A DNA stretch of 8,486 nt from Chloroflexota bacterium (GCA_009843585.1 VYDC01000206.1:1-8486), one strand, 5' to 3'; positions 1 to 6,719 are shown, counted from the first letter of the stretch. Numbers and translations: made by a program. The notes: generated by a model not told the origin, from the sequence alone.

Positions 1-1
1 C

Positions 2-697
2 GACCACGACGACGACGGCGACGACCACGACCACGAGGACGACGGCGACGACCACGACCACGAGGACGGGGACGGCGACGACCACGACCACGACCACGGC
101 GACGAGGACGACCACGAGGACGAGCACGGCCACGGGATGGCCGAGGCCCCCGAGGGCGCCGAGCTGGCGGTCGCCGACGGCGACCCGCACATGTGGCTCA
201 CGGTCCCGAACGCCATGGCATACGTGCGGAACATCGCCGACGGTCTCGCGGCCGCCGACCCGGACAACGCCGCCGAGTACCGCGAGCGCTCCGAGGCCTA
301 CCTGGCTGAGCTCGGTGCACTGGACGAGGAGGTTCGCGCCGCGTTGAACCAGATCCCGCCCGAGCGTCGTGTGCTCATCGTCTACCACGACGCGTTCCAG
401 TACCTCGCCGTCGAGTACGGGTTTGAGCTCGCCGCCGCCGTGCTGCCGGGCAGCCCGACCCAGCAGGCAAGTGCCGCGGCCGTCGCCGAGACCATCGAGC
501 TCGTCGCCGAGCATGGCGTGGGCGCGGTGTACCGTGAGCCGCAGTTCGCCGCGGACGTCATCGAGGCGATAGCCGAGGAGACGGATGTCGAGGTGCTGGT
601 GCTCTACAGCGGCGCGTTCACCGAGGAGGTCAGCACCTACGCCGACCTGATGCGGTTCAACGCGCGGTCGCTCGTGGCGGGACTCGGCGGCGGGTAG
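2..697 (+). CDS. Zinc-type metal ABC transporter substrate-binding protein, C-terminal part (5' end outside window)
   Basis: This is the cluster A-I (ZnuA/PsaA/TroA-like) solute-binding protein that captures Zn2+ or Mn2+ outside the membrane and passes it to the permease. The frame is open from base 2, giving 231 visible residues; the signal peptide, N-terminal lobe and first metal His lie upstream. Residues 1-45 are only Asp (22), His (11), Gly (7) and Glu (5), the His-rich loop typical of zinc binders. After it come DPHMW (ligand His codon 188-190), VYHDAFQYL (His 386-388, matching the HDAYGYF His of ZnuA), YREPQF (530-547) and the C-terminal YADLMRFNARSL helix. His at the second and third ligand positions favours zinc over manganese, where the third is usually Glu. 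The usual DPLG or FTD segment near the end reads YSGAFTEEV, so the last ligand is changed or absent. The ATPase and permease genes follow directly. Confidence 0.93.
   Translation, partial: DHDDDGDDHDHEDDGDDHDHEDGDGDDHDHDHGDEDDHEDEHGHGMAEAPEGAELAVADGDPHMWLTVPNAMAYVRNIADGLAAADPDNAAEYRERSEAYLAELGALDEEVRAALNQIPPERRVLIVYHDAFQYLAVEYGFELAAAVLPGSPTQQASAAAVAETIELVAEHGVGAVYREPQFAADVIEAIAEETDVEVLVLYSGAFTEEVSTYADLMRFNARSLVAGLGGG
11..64 (+). repeat. 27-base in-frame tandem repeat in the metal-binding loop
   Basis: Two exact copies of a 27-base unit (11-37 and 38-64) each encode DDGDDHDHE. Degenerate GAC/CAC/GGC/GAG copies continue to about 136 and probably also upstream of the window. The repeat lies inside the binding-protein gene and keeps its frame, so changes in copy number would lengthen or shorten the loop without breaking the protein. 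Confidence 0.85.
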
Positions 698-731
698 TGT
701 GCGGCGCGCGGGCGACCGCCCGGAGACGAAC

Positions 732-1640
732 GTGACGGCGGATCGCCGCCTGCAGCACGGCCACGGCTCCCACGGGCCCGCGGGCCGCGAGGATCCGGCC
801 AGCCAGCGCGTCGCCGCGCCTCTGGACGGCGCGGCGCACGCGCGCCCCCCGCTCGCGCTCGAGGTGAGCGGACTGTGGGCGGGCTATCCGGGCAATCCGC
901 CGGCCATCGAAGACGTGAGCCTCTCCGTCGCCGAGGGGCAGATGGTCGGCCTGGTCGGCCCCAATGGTGCCGGCAAGTCCACCCTCATCAGGTCCATCCT
1001 CGGCATGCTGCGTCCGCTGGACGGCGAGGTCCGCGTCTTCGGCAGGCCGGTCCACGAGACACGTCGCGACGTGGCCTATACGCCACAGGCCGAGGAGATC
1101 GACTGGGACTTCCCGGTCAGCGTCATGGACGTGGTGCTGATGGGCCGGTGGACCAGAGTCCGGGCGTTCCGCCCTTGGTCGCGGCGCGACCGCGAGCTGG
1201 CGATGGGGGCGCTGGAGCGCGTCCATCTCGCCGACCTCGCCGGGCGCCAGGTGGGTGAACTCTCCGGCGGTCAGCGCCGGCGCGTCCTGATCGCTCGTTC
1301 GATTGCCCGGGGCGCGCGGCTCCTGCTGCTCGACGAACCCCTCGCGGGCCTGGACGCGGCCGTGGAGCACGACGTGCTCGGGATCCTCGATGACCTCACC
1401 CACGAGGGCTGCAGCATCGTGCTGGCCACGCACGACCTCTCCTGCGTGGCGAGCTGCTGCGACGAGGCCTGCTGCCTGAACCGCCGCGTGCAGGGCTACG
1501 GCCCGCCCGAGAACGTGCTCACCGAGGAGGTGCTGTCACGCACCTTCGACCGCCACCTCATCACGGTGCGCGACGGTGTGGTGGCCGTCGACGACGGACG
1601 GATGAACCGGGGCCTCGAGCAGGACGCCGGGGCAGGCTGA
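732..1640 (+). CDS. Zn/Mn ABC transporter ATP-binding protein
   Basis: This is the cytoplasmic ATPase that powers metal import, closest in style to ZnuC/MntB-type proteins. Numbered from the GTG at 732 (302 aa), it has Walker A GPNGAGKST (76-84), Q-loop YTPQ (Q119) followed by the family-typical IDWDFPVSVMDVVLMGR, signature LSGGQ (177-181), Walker B LLLLDEP (D201, E202) and the H-loop ATHD (H234). I chose GTG 732 because GGAG at 722-725 lies six bases before it. GTG 699, one base after the upstream stop, would add 11 residues but has a poorer ribosome site. The protein has a tail of about 40 residues before the ATPase fold, including HGHGSHG. Six cysteines at 227-248, five of them in 11 residues (238, 242, 243, 247, 248), replace the usual hydrophobic strand after the H-loop. 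It shares one base with the permease gene, so translation is probably coupled. Confidence 0.95.
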   Translation: MTADRRLQHGHGSHGPAGREDPASQRVAAPLDGAAHARPPLALEVSGLWAGYPGNPPAIEDVSLSVAEGQMVGLVGPNGAGKSTLIRSILGMLRPLDGEVRVFGRPVHETRRDVAYTPQAEEIDWDFPVSVMDVVLMGRWTRVRAFRPWSRRDRELAMGALERVHLADLAGRQVGELSGGQRRRVLIARSIARGARLLLLDEPLAGLDAAVEHDVLGILDDLTHEGCSIVLATHDLSCVASCCDEACCLNRRVQGYGPPENVLTEEVLSRTFDRHLITVRDGVVAVDDGRMNRGLEQDAGAG

Positions 1641-2491
1641 TGGGCGAGCTTGTCGACTGGTTCATCGCTCCGTTCGAGTACGCGTTCATGCAGCGGGCGC
1701 TCGCCTCGCTGATCATCGTGAGCGTCGTCGGATCAGTCGTGGGGACCTTCGTCGTCCACAAGGGTCTCGCGGCGTCCGGCAGCGGCTTGGCGCACGCCAC
1801 GCTGGGGGGCGTGGCGATCGCGTTCGTGAACGGCGCCAGCGTCGCGCTCGGCGCGCTGCTCGCCGCCCTGGCCGTCGCGCTCGGGATCGGCTACGTGCGC
1901 GGCAGCTCACGCATCAGCTACGACACGGCGATCGCGATCTTCTACGTCTCTGCCTTCTCGTTCGGCGTCCTCGTCATCTCGCGGCGGTCGAGCTACACGC
2001 CGGACCTCATCTCGTTCGTCTTCGGCGACATCCTCGGCGTCTCGCAGGCCGACCTTCTGGGTGAGCTCGTTCTCGCGGTGGTGGTCGTCGGGTTCGTGCT
2101 GGCCTTCTATCGTGAGATGGTCATGGTCGCGTACGACCCGGCAATGGCGGCAGCCGCTGGCGTGCGGGCCCGGTTCTTCGAGTACGCGCTGCTGGTCTTG
2201 ATCGCCCTCTCGGTCGTTGTCGCGCTGCAGGCGATCGGCATCGTGCTGGTCACGGCGATGCTCATCATCCCGCCGGCCACGGCGAGCCTGCTGGCCCGGC
2301 GCATCCCCCGCATCATCGGCATCAGCTTCGTGCTGTCTGTGGGCGCCTCCCTCGTCGGCCTCTACGCATCCTTCCACGCCGACCTCGCCGCGAGTCCGGC
2401 CGTCGTCATCGCCGCCATGGTTCCCTTCGCCGTCACCCTCGCCGCCACCACGCGGCGCGGCCCGCGCCTCCCCGCGGCGGTCGCCGACTAG
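1640..2491 (+). CDS. Zn/Mn ABC transporter permease (ABC-3 family)
   Basis: This integral membrane subunit forms the metal translocation path and would pair with the ATPase just upstream. At 283 aa it is normal length for ZnuB/MntC-type permeases. Hydrophobic segments lie at about 15-38, 55-85 (probably two helices), 95-113, 138-157, 180-212 (two), 223-243 and 253-270. Family landmarks are FMQRAL near the N-terminus, GLAHATLGGVAIAF (49-62; most relatives have LSHAVLPG, so Pro is Gly here), SFVFGDILGVS (125-135), YDPAMAAAAGV (165-175, the coupling loop to the ATPase) and QAIGIVLVTAMLIIPPATA (197-215). The ATG overlaps the ATPase TGA by one base. The gene is the last of the operon, with a hairpin-forming sequence seven bases after the stop. 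Zinc is inferred from the binding protein; the permease alone does not decide it. Confidence 0.95.
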   Translation: MGELVDWFIAPFEYAFMQRALASLIIVSVVGSVVGTFVVHKGLAASGSGLAHATLGGVAIAFVNGASVALGALLAALAVALGIGYVRGSSRISYDTAIAIFYVSAFSFGVLVISRRSSYTPDLISFVFGDILGVSQADLLGELVLAVVVVGFVLAFYREMVMVAYDPAMAAAAGVRARFFEYALLVLIALSVVVALQAIGIVLVTAMLIIPPATASLLARRIPRIIGISFVLSVGASLVGLYASFHADLAASPAVVIAAMVPFAVTLAATTRRGPRLPAAVAD

Positions 2492-2497
2492 CCCGCG

Positions 2498-2545
2498 GAG
2501 CCGACCCGGCTGACCCGGGTGCGCGCGCGCGTCGGGAGTCGGCTC
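2498..2545. terminator. GC-rich hairpin between convergent genes, possible bidirectional terminator
   Basis: GAGCCGA (2498-2504) pairs perfectly with TCGGCTC (2539-2545). After a two-base bulge, CCCGGC (2505-2510) pairs with GTCGGG (2531-2536) with one G-U pair. The loop contains an ACCCGGGT palindrome and an alternating GC run. It sits between the permease stop (2491) and the end of the membrane-protein gene on the other strand (2584), where a shared terminator is expected. There is no T tract on either side, so this is a structural guess. Confidence 0.4.
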
Positions 2546-2583
2546 GCTCGCTTGCGGCGGGGAATCGCGGTCCAGCCCCGTCC

Positions 2584-3738
2584 TCAGTCGCCGCGCGCCT
2601 CGCGCTCCGCCAGCGCCCCGAGGTAGACGGCGCGCGCCGCGAACGCCTGCCGCACCTCGCGCACGACGTCCTCGAAGAACTCGTCGCGGTACTCCCTGTT
2701 CGTCACGACGCTGACGGTGAAGTAGAAGCCCGAGAAGGCCGCCAGGAAGAGCGCGACCTGCAGCAGCTCCGCCGTCACGGCCCTCCCGCCGCTTCCGTCG
2801 AGCTCCAGCAGCCGGCGCGGCTCACCCGCCGTCCAGCTGGCGATCAGTCCGCTGTCGATGGCGACGATGCCGAGGAGCAGGAAGAAGACGCCCACGAGCG
2901 CGCTGACGAAGACCACCTGGAGCGCCAGCGTGAAGAGCACGACGAGCGCGGCGTTCAGCCGCTGGCGCCTGCGCAGCGGCGCGTCCAGGAGGATCGCGCC
3001 CGCCACGAGCGCCTCGTCTTCGGCGGGCGTACCCCGGACGAGCGCCGCCACCCGCTCCACGCTCGCAAACGTCTCGAGCTCGCCGATCTCGGCCGGCAGC
3101 CGGAAGATCAGGAACACGCCCGTCACCACGCTGAAGAGAGCGATCACCGCCCCGAGGGACGCCCCGCTGAGCGTGCCCGCGAGCTGCCAGACCTCGGCGT
3201 TGATGAAGAGGAAGGTCACGATCAGGAGCAGGAGCGGCAGCGCCCGCGCGAAGAGCCCGACCACGTCACGGATGTCGCTCGCCAGCCGCCGTCCCGCCCA
3301 GCCGAGCATCGGAAGCAGCGCGTAGCTCACCGTCAGGTAGACGCTTGCCAGGACCACGGCGTTCAGCACCACCACCGACACCGCCCCCTGCCAGTTCCCG
3401 CCGAGGATCGCCGCGGGCGCCAGCAGGAAGACCAGCAGCTCCACGCCGCCCACCTGCGCCGGCAGAGCGAAGAGGCGGCGCCCCCTGCGGCCGCGCAGGA
3501 GATTCACCCCCGCCCAGATCGCGGCCAGGAGGGCGCCGCCGCTCGCGACGGCGAGCGCGTTGGCCCACCACGGCCAGCCCGGCTCGATGAGCAGGAAGAC
3601 CTCCAGCAGCAGCACGAGCGTGAGGAAGGGCGACGCCCGCGTGAGGATGTCGCGGCGGGCGCTGTAGTCCTCGATGAAGTGGGGAAGGCCGCGCCTGCGG
3701 AACCACGCCTCGATCGCCTCAATCGAGTTGTCGGTCAT
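2584..3738 (-). CDS. Hypothetical multi-pass membrane protein
   Basis: I do not recognise a named family. The ATG at 3738 gives 384 aa and is preceded by AGGGG eight bases upstream. An ATG at 3798 would add 20 residues but has no advantage and overlaps a possible promoter. The N-terminus (EAWFRRRGLPHFIEDYSARRD, about 10-30) is charged, aromatic and probably cytoplasmic. Hydrophobic segments follow at about 37-52, 57-78, 98-113, 118-141, 165-181, 192-213, 260-292 (perhaps two) and 325-346, or roughly eight to nine helices. Between 214 and 259 is an acidic then Arg-rich loop (EIGELETF, LRRRQR), and the tail (347-384) is charged and helical. No transporter signature, peptidase motif or enzyme active site is visible. 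Similar WFRRRGLPHF-type proteins are, from memory, conserved hypotheticals in actinobacteria. Confidence 0.85.
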   Translation of the reverse strand: MTDNSIEAIEAWFRRRGLPHFIEDYSARRDILTRASPFLTLVLLLEVFLLIEPGWPWWANALAVASGGALLAAIWAGVNLLRGRRGRRLFALPAQVGGVELLVFLLAPAAILGGNWQGAVSVVVLNAVVLASVYLTVSYALLPMLGWAGRRLASDIRDVVGLFARALPLLLLIVTFLFINAEVWQLAGTLSGASLGAVIALFSVVTGVFLIFRLPAEIGELETFASVERVAALVRGTPAEDEALVAGAILLDAPLRRRQRLNAALVVLFTLALQVVFVSALVGVFFLLLGIVAIDSGLIASWTAGEPRRLLELDGSGGRAVTAELLQVALFLAAFSGFYFTVSVVTNREYRDEFFEDVVREVRQAFAARAVYLGALAEREARGD

Positions 3739-3796
3739 CTCTGGAGCCCCTGGCGGGCGCGCGAGCCATGCGGAATCGCCGCGAGCTGCCTCCCGC

Positions 3797-3825
3797 ATGG
3801 TAGGAGGACCGTCCCCACACAGGAA
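3797..3825 (-). promoter_or_regulatory. Possible promoter of the membrane-protein gene
   Basis: Read on the - strand, TACCAT (3797-3802) resembles a -10 box, with TTCCTG (3820-3825) 17 bases upstream as a weak -35. Transcription would begin near 3790, giving a leader of about 50 bases before the ATG at 3738 and excluding the ATG at 3798. The -35 match is poor, so this rests on spacing and the -10 box only. The rest of the gap 3739-3900 shows nothing else I can name. Confidence 0.22.
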
Positions 3826-3900
3826 GTCGGCTTCTCGATGCCGTGGATCATGCCGAGGGAGGCGCGCTGCTAGCTGGACGTGCCAGGGCTGCGTGCGGCG

Positions 3901-5724
3901 TCAGCCTGGCCGGGAACGGGACTCCGCCCGGTCGAGCTGTCGGGCAGTATTGATCAGTCCCATGTGGCTGAACGCCTGCGGGAAGTTGCCGAGCATCTCG
4001 CCGCTTCCTGGCTCGATCTCCTCGCTGAACAGCCCGAGGTCGTTCCCGTGCCCGAGCAATGTCTGGAAGACCTCTCGGGCCCGGTCGACCTCGCCGAGGA
4101 GGATCAGGTTGTCCGCCAGCCAGAACGTGCAGACGGTGAACGTCCCCTCGCCGCCGGCCAGCCCGTCCTCGTATCCGCGGTAGCGGTACACGAGTCCCTC
4201 GGGCGACGTCAGTTCACGGCTGATCGCCCGGATCGTCGACTCCATCCGCGGATCGGTCGCCCGGATGAACCCGAAGAGCGGCAGCAGCAGGTTGCTGGCA
4301 TCGAGGTTCGTGCCGCCGTACGCCTGCACGAACGCGCCGCGGTCGGCGTCGTAGCCCCGCGTCAGCACCTCGTCGCGAATCTCGGCGCGCACGCGAGCCC
4401 ACAGATCGACGTCGCCCGGCATGTCGAGGGCGCGCGCGGCCTTGATCGCGCGGTCCAGCGCCACCCAGCACATCACCTTGGAGAAGACGAAGTGCTGGCG
4501 GCCGCCGCGCGTCTCCCACAGTCCGTCGTCCGGCTCTCGCCAGTGGTCGATCACGAAGGCGGCGACGTGCCGCAGGAAGTTCCAGTACTCGGGGTCCATC
4601 TCGCCGCCGAAGATTCGGTAGAGATGCGCCGAGTCCATCACCTCCCCGTAGATGTCCAGCTGGAACTGCGAGTACGCGCCGTTGCCGATGCGGACCGGCC
4701 GCGAGCCACGGTAGCCGTCGAGTTCCGGCAGCTCGATCTCGGTCAGCCGGCGCTCGCCGGCGAGGCCGTACATGATCTGGAGGTCGCGCGCGCGCCCGGA
4801 GGTGCTCCACTCGAGCCAGCTCTTGAAGTGCCGGGCCTCCTCCCGGTACCCGAGGATGGAGAGCGCGTAGAGCGCGAAGGACGCGTCGCGGATCCAGGTG
4901 AAGCGGTAGTCCCAGTTGCGCGGGCCCCCCACCGCCTCCGGCAGGGAGGTCGTGGCGGCCGCGACGAGGCCGCCGGAGGGCGCGTAGGTCAGTGCCTTCA
5001 GCGTGAGCGCGGATCGCATCACCTCGTCGTGGTAGGCGCCGTCGTAGCGGCAGCCGGCGGCCCACCCCTCCCAGAAGGCGCGAGTCTCCGCGACGAGCCT
5101 GTCGACGTCCCCGTCGGCGACCGCCGGCGTCTGTGAGCGGTACGTGACGGCCGCGCTCACGCGCTCGCCGCTGCGGAGCCGTCCGTCTGCGAGGAACCCG
5201 TCGTCGGCGACGTCGCGCATCGGCGCGCTGCAGTAGACGGCCAGCGCGTCGGCACCCCCGTGGGCCACGCCGTGGTGCTCACCGTTCGAAGTCACGTGCG
5301 GGATGATCGTCCCGTAGTCGAATCGCGGGCGGCAGCGCATGCTGAACCGAACCTCGCCGCTGGTGCATTCGAGCGTGCGCACGATCTGCTGGCTCGCCTC
5401 CACGGCTCGCGGGTCGTGCGGGTTGTCGCTGCGCACCGGCATCAGGTCGGTCAGCCGCGCCGACCCCCCGTCCGCGTGGAAGGTCGTCTCGATGATCTTC
5501 GTGTTGGGGAGGTACCGGCGCTCCGTCGTGTGGACGCCCTGCGGCGCGAGCTGGAAGTACCCACCGCGCTGCCAGTCGAGGATGCGGCTGAAGACGGCCG
5601 CGCTATCAAAACGGGGGAAGCAACACCAGTCGATGGACCCCGCGCTCGAGACGAGCGCAGCGGAGTGCAGGTCGCTGATCAGCCCGTAGTCCCCGATGGC
5701 TGGTTGCGCGCCGTGGCTCTTCAC
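3901..5724 (-). CDS. Glycoside hydrolase family 15 protein (glucoamylase/trehalase type)
   Basis: GH15 enzymes release glucose from alpha-glucans by inversion, and an actinobacterial and archaeal branch hydrolyses trehalose. The product is 607 aa, the usual length. The N-terminal beta-sandwich opens with IGDYGLISDLHSAALVSSAGSIDW (split here as IGDYGLIS at 10-17 and SAGSIDW at 27-33) and PRFDS (37-41). The alpha/alpha-barrel holds NWDYRFTWIRDAS (270-282, substrate binding), DDGLWE with E404 as likely general acid, FSKVMCWVALDRA, and FSEEIEPGSGEMLGNFPQAF with E568/E569 at the general-base position. I chose GTG 5724 because it leaves nine residues before the conserved IGDY; a longer start would add Arg/Gly/Ala-rich sequence without homology. 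Its ribosome site is weak (GGAG 11 bases or GGAT four bases upstream). No signal peptide is seen, so a cytoplasmic role in glycogen or trehalose breakdown is likely. The exact substrate cannot be told from sequence. Confidence 0.95.
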   Translation of the reverse strand: MKSHGAQPAIGDYGLISDLHSAALVSSAGSIDWCCFPRFDSAAVFSRILDWQRGGYFQLAPQGVHTTERRYLPNTKIIETTFHADGGSARLTDLMPVRSDNPHDPRAVEASQQIVRTLECTSGEVRFSMRCRPRFDYGTIIPHVTSNGEHHGVAHGGADALAVYCSAPMRDVADDGFLADGRLRSGERVSAAVTYRSQTPAVADGDVDRLVAETRAFWEGWAAGCRYDGAYHDEVMRSALTLKALTYAPSGGLVAAATTSLPEAVGGPRNWDYRFTWIRDASFALYALSILGYREEARHFKSWLEWSTSGRARDLQIMYGLAGERRLTEIELPELDGYRGSRPVRIGNGAYSQFQLDIYGEVMDSAHLYRIFGGEMDPEYWNFLRHVAAFVIDHWREPDDGLWETRGGRQHFVFSKVMCWVALDRAIKAARALDMPGDVDLWARVRAEIRDEVLTRGYDADRGAFVQAYGGTNLDASNLLLPLFGFIRATDPRMESTIRAISRELTSPEGLVYRYRGYEDGLAGGEGTFTVCTFWLADNLILLGEVDRAREVFQTLLGHGNDLGLFSEEIEPGSGEMLGNFPQAFSHMGLINTARQLDRAESRSRPG

Positions 5725-5754
5725 GAGATCCGCGTCTCCGGGTGATGGGTGGTG

Positions 5755-5859
5755 GCGAGCACGGTCTCCGCGCGCGCCGGGCGCCGCCCGGCGGATGCCC
5801 CCGCCGACACTCGCTGTCCTCAGCCGCTCGCCGCGTTCACGCGGCGCCTGCGTGCTCGC
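5755..5859 (-). repeat. Nested inverted repeats upstream of the GH15 gene (candidate structured leader)
   Basis: Outer arms GCGAGCACG (5755-5763) and CGTGCTCGC (5851-5859) are perfect 9-base complements. They enclose a perfect 8-bp hairpin with a 3-base loop (5775-5782 with 5786-5793), a perfect 7-bp hairpin with a 4-base loop (CGCCGCG 5829-5835 with 5840-5846; loop UGAA on the - strand) and a small 4-bp hairpin (5806-5818). As - strand RNA this could fold into a closing stem around two strong hairpins, 31 bases before the GH15 start. It could equally serve as a terminator for the methyltransferase transcript, but there is no U tract. GC-rich DNA yields chance stems, so function is unproven. 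Confidence 0.45.
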
Positions 5860-5861
5860 TG

Positions 5862-5890
5862 ACCATACCGCACGGGTTTCCCACTGCCGG
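5862..5890 (-). promoter_or_regulatory. Possible promoter for the GH15 gene
   Basis: On the - strand, TATGGT (5862-5867) is a passable -10 box in an AT-poorer surrounding, with CCGGCA (5885-5890) 17 bases upstream as a three-of-six -35 match. A start near 5855 would place the inverted repeats at the very 5' end of the leader. The evidence is weak. Confidence 0.2.
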
Positions 5891-5891
5891 A

Positions 5892-5906
5892 CCCCCCCCG
5901 CCCCCC
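5892..5906 (-). repeat. Homopolymer G/C tract directly after the methyltransferase stop
   Basis: Eight C, one G and six C on the + strand become, on the coding strand, GGGGGG C GGGGGGGG directly after the TGA at 5907-5909. The tract is prone to slippage and sequencing error, and its RNA or coding-strand DNA could form a quadruplex. Being after the stop, length changes would not alter the protein. Confidence 0.6.
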
Positions 5907-6665
5907 TCACGTCGCGTCGGCCACGACCAGCCGGTAGCCGAGATCCAGCTCCTCGAGATCGCGCAGTGCGCCGAAGCGCCGCTCCCACTCGCCGCTGCGC
6001 GTGTCCGCACTGAGGCGTGCCAGACCCCGTGCCACGTCGTCATCGGGCAGGAGCGCGAAGCCGGACATCGCGGATCGCACGGTGTCGTCGAGATACGCGG
6101 AGGGCCTGCGCCACCACGCGCCGAGGAAGCCGTCGCTGCAGTCGTGCGGCACCGGCACGCTCAGCGGCTCGCCGCCGGTCGCGGCGAGCAGGTCGCCGAA
6201 CGGCGGGAAGCGGCCCCTGTCGAGGTCGAGGATGCCCGGGAAGTACTCCAGCAGCCAGAATCCGGCTCCCGAATCGAGATCCCACGTCAGGAGGACGATC
6301 CGGGACCTCGCGACGCGCCGCATCTCCGAGACGCCCGCGCGCCAGTCGCCCCAGTGGTGGATGGTCAGCACCGCCATCGCGGCGTCGAACGATCGGGAGG
6401 GGAACGGGAGCGACTCGGCGACGGCGCGCACCACCGGGGCGGCCGCGACGCGCTGCGCGATCATCTCCTGGGACGGCTCGACCGCGACCACCTGGAGTCC
6501 CGCCGGCTCGTACGAGCCCGTGCCCGCTCCGACGTTGACCACGCTCCCGACGTCGCCCAGGGCATCGAGGATGCGCCGGGCGATGCGACTGTCCGGTCGC
6601 CGCGTCAGCGAGTAGCCGCGACCGATGCGGTCGTAGACCGGCGTGCGTCTGCGTTGGGGCTCCAT
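5907..6665 (-). CDS. Class I SAM-dependent methyltransferase (Methyltransf_11/UbiE-like)
   Basis: This is a cytoplasmic methyltransferase of unknown substrate, 252 aa from the ATG at 6665. It begins with a YDRIGRGYSLTRRPDSRIAR cap, which is common in this group. Motif I VVNVGAGTG is at 42-50 and ends in SYEP. The acidic residue closing strand 2 is E63 in VAVEPSQEMI, and the adenine-binding AESLPFPSRSFD is followed by the strand-4 region AVLTIHHWGDW and MRRVARSRIVLLTWD. The second half (FWLLEYFPGILDLDRGRFP, then GFLGAWWRRPSAYLD) is aromatic-rich and probably forms the substrate pocket. An ATG in frame at 6836 would add 57 Arg/Gly/Pro-rich residues without homology, so I rejected it. An AGGCGA-like ribosome site lies about seven bases upstream of 6665. 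It reads in the same direction as the GH15 gene, 182 bases away, and is divergent from the HAD gene. Nothing nearby identifies the acceptor. Confidence 0.92.
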   Translation of the reverse strand: MEPQRRRTPVYDRIGRGYSLTRRPDSRIARRILDALGDVGSVVNVGAGTGSYEPAGLQVVAVEPSQEMIAQRVAAAPVVRAVAESLPFPSRSFDAAMAVLTIHHWGDWRAGVSEMRRVARSRIVLLTWDLDSGAGFWLLEYFPGILDLDRGRFPPFGDLLAATGGEPLSVPVPHDCSDGFLGAWWRRPSAYLDDTVRSAMSGFALLPDDDVARGLARLSADTRSGEWERRFGALRDLEELDLGYRLVVADAT

Positions 6666-6719
6666 GGCGTGTCGCCTGTCGGCTCCGGCACCGCTGGTCC
6701 GGCGCTCCGCTCCGGCCGT

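Noticed and set aside
1..136. Repetitive GAC/CAC/GAG tract as a possible CRISPR array or noncoding repeat
   Set aside because: The period is codon-based, there are no spacers, and the frame continues without a break into the DPHMW motif of the binding protein.
657..1433. 258-codon - strand frame opposite the ABC ATPase
   Set aside because: Antisense shadow. It has no domain, its composition is low-complexity Arg/Ala/His, and the opposite strand carries every Walker and signature motif.
3880..5136. Long + strand open frame (418 codons) opposite the GH15 gene
   Set aside because: It is the antisense shadow of the GH15 gene. Its product is rich in Arg, Val, Glu and His with no motif, and stop codons are rare in antisense frames at this GC content.
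5725..5988. N-terminal extension of the GH15 frame
   Set aside because: The added residues are Arg/Ala/Gly-rich with no homology, and the conserved IGDY segment of GH15 begins nine residues after GTG 5724.
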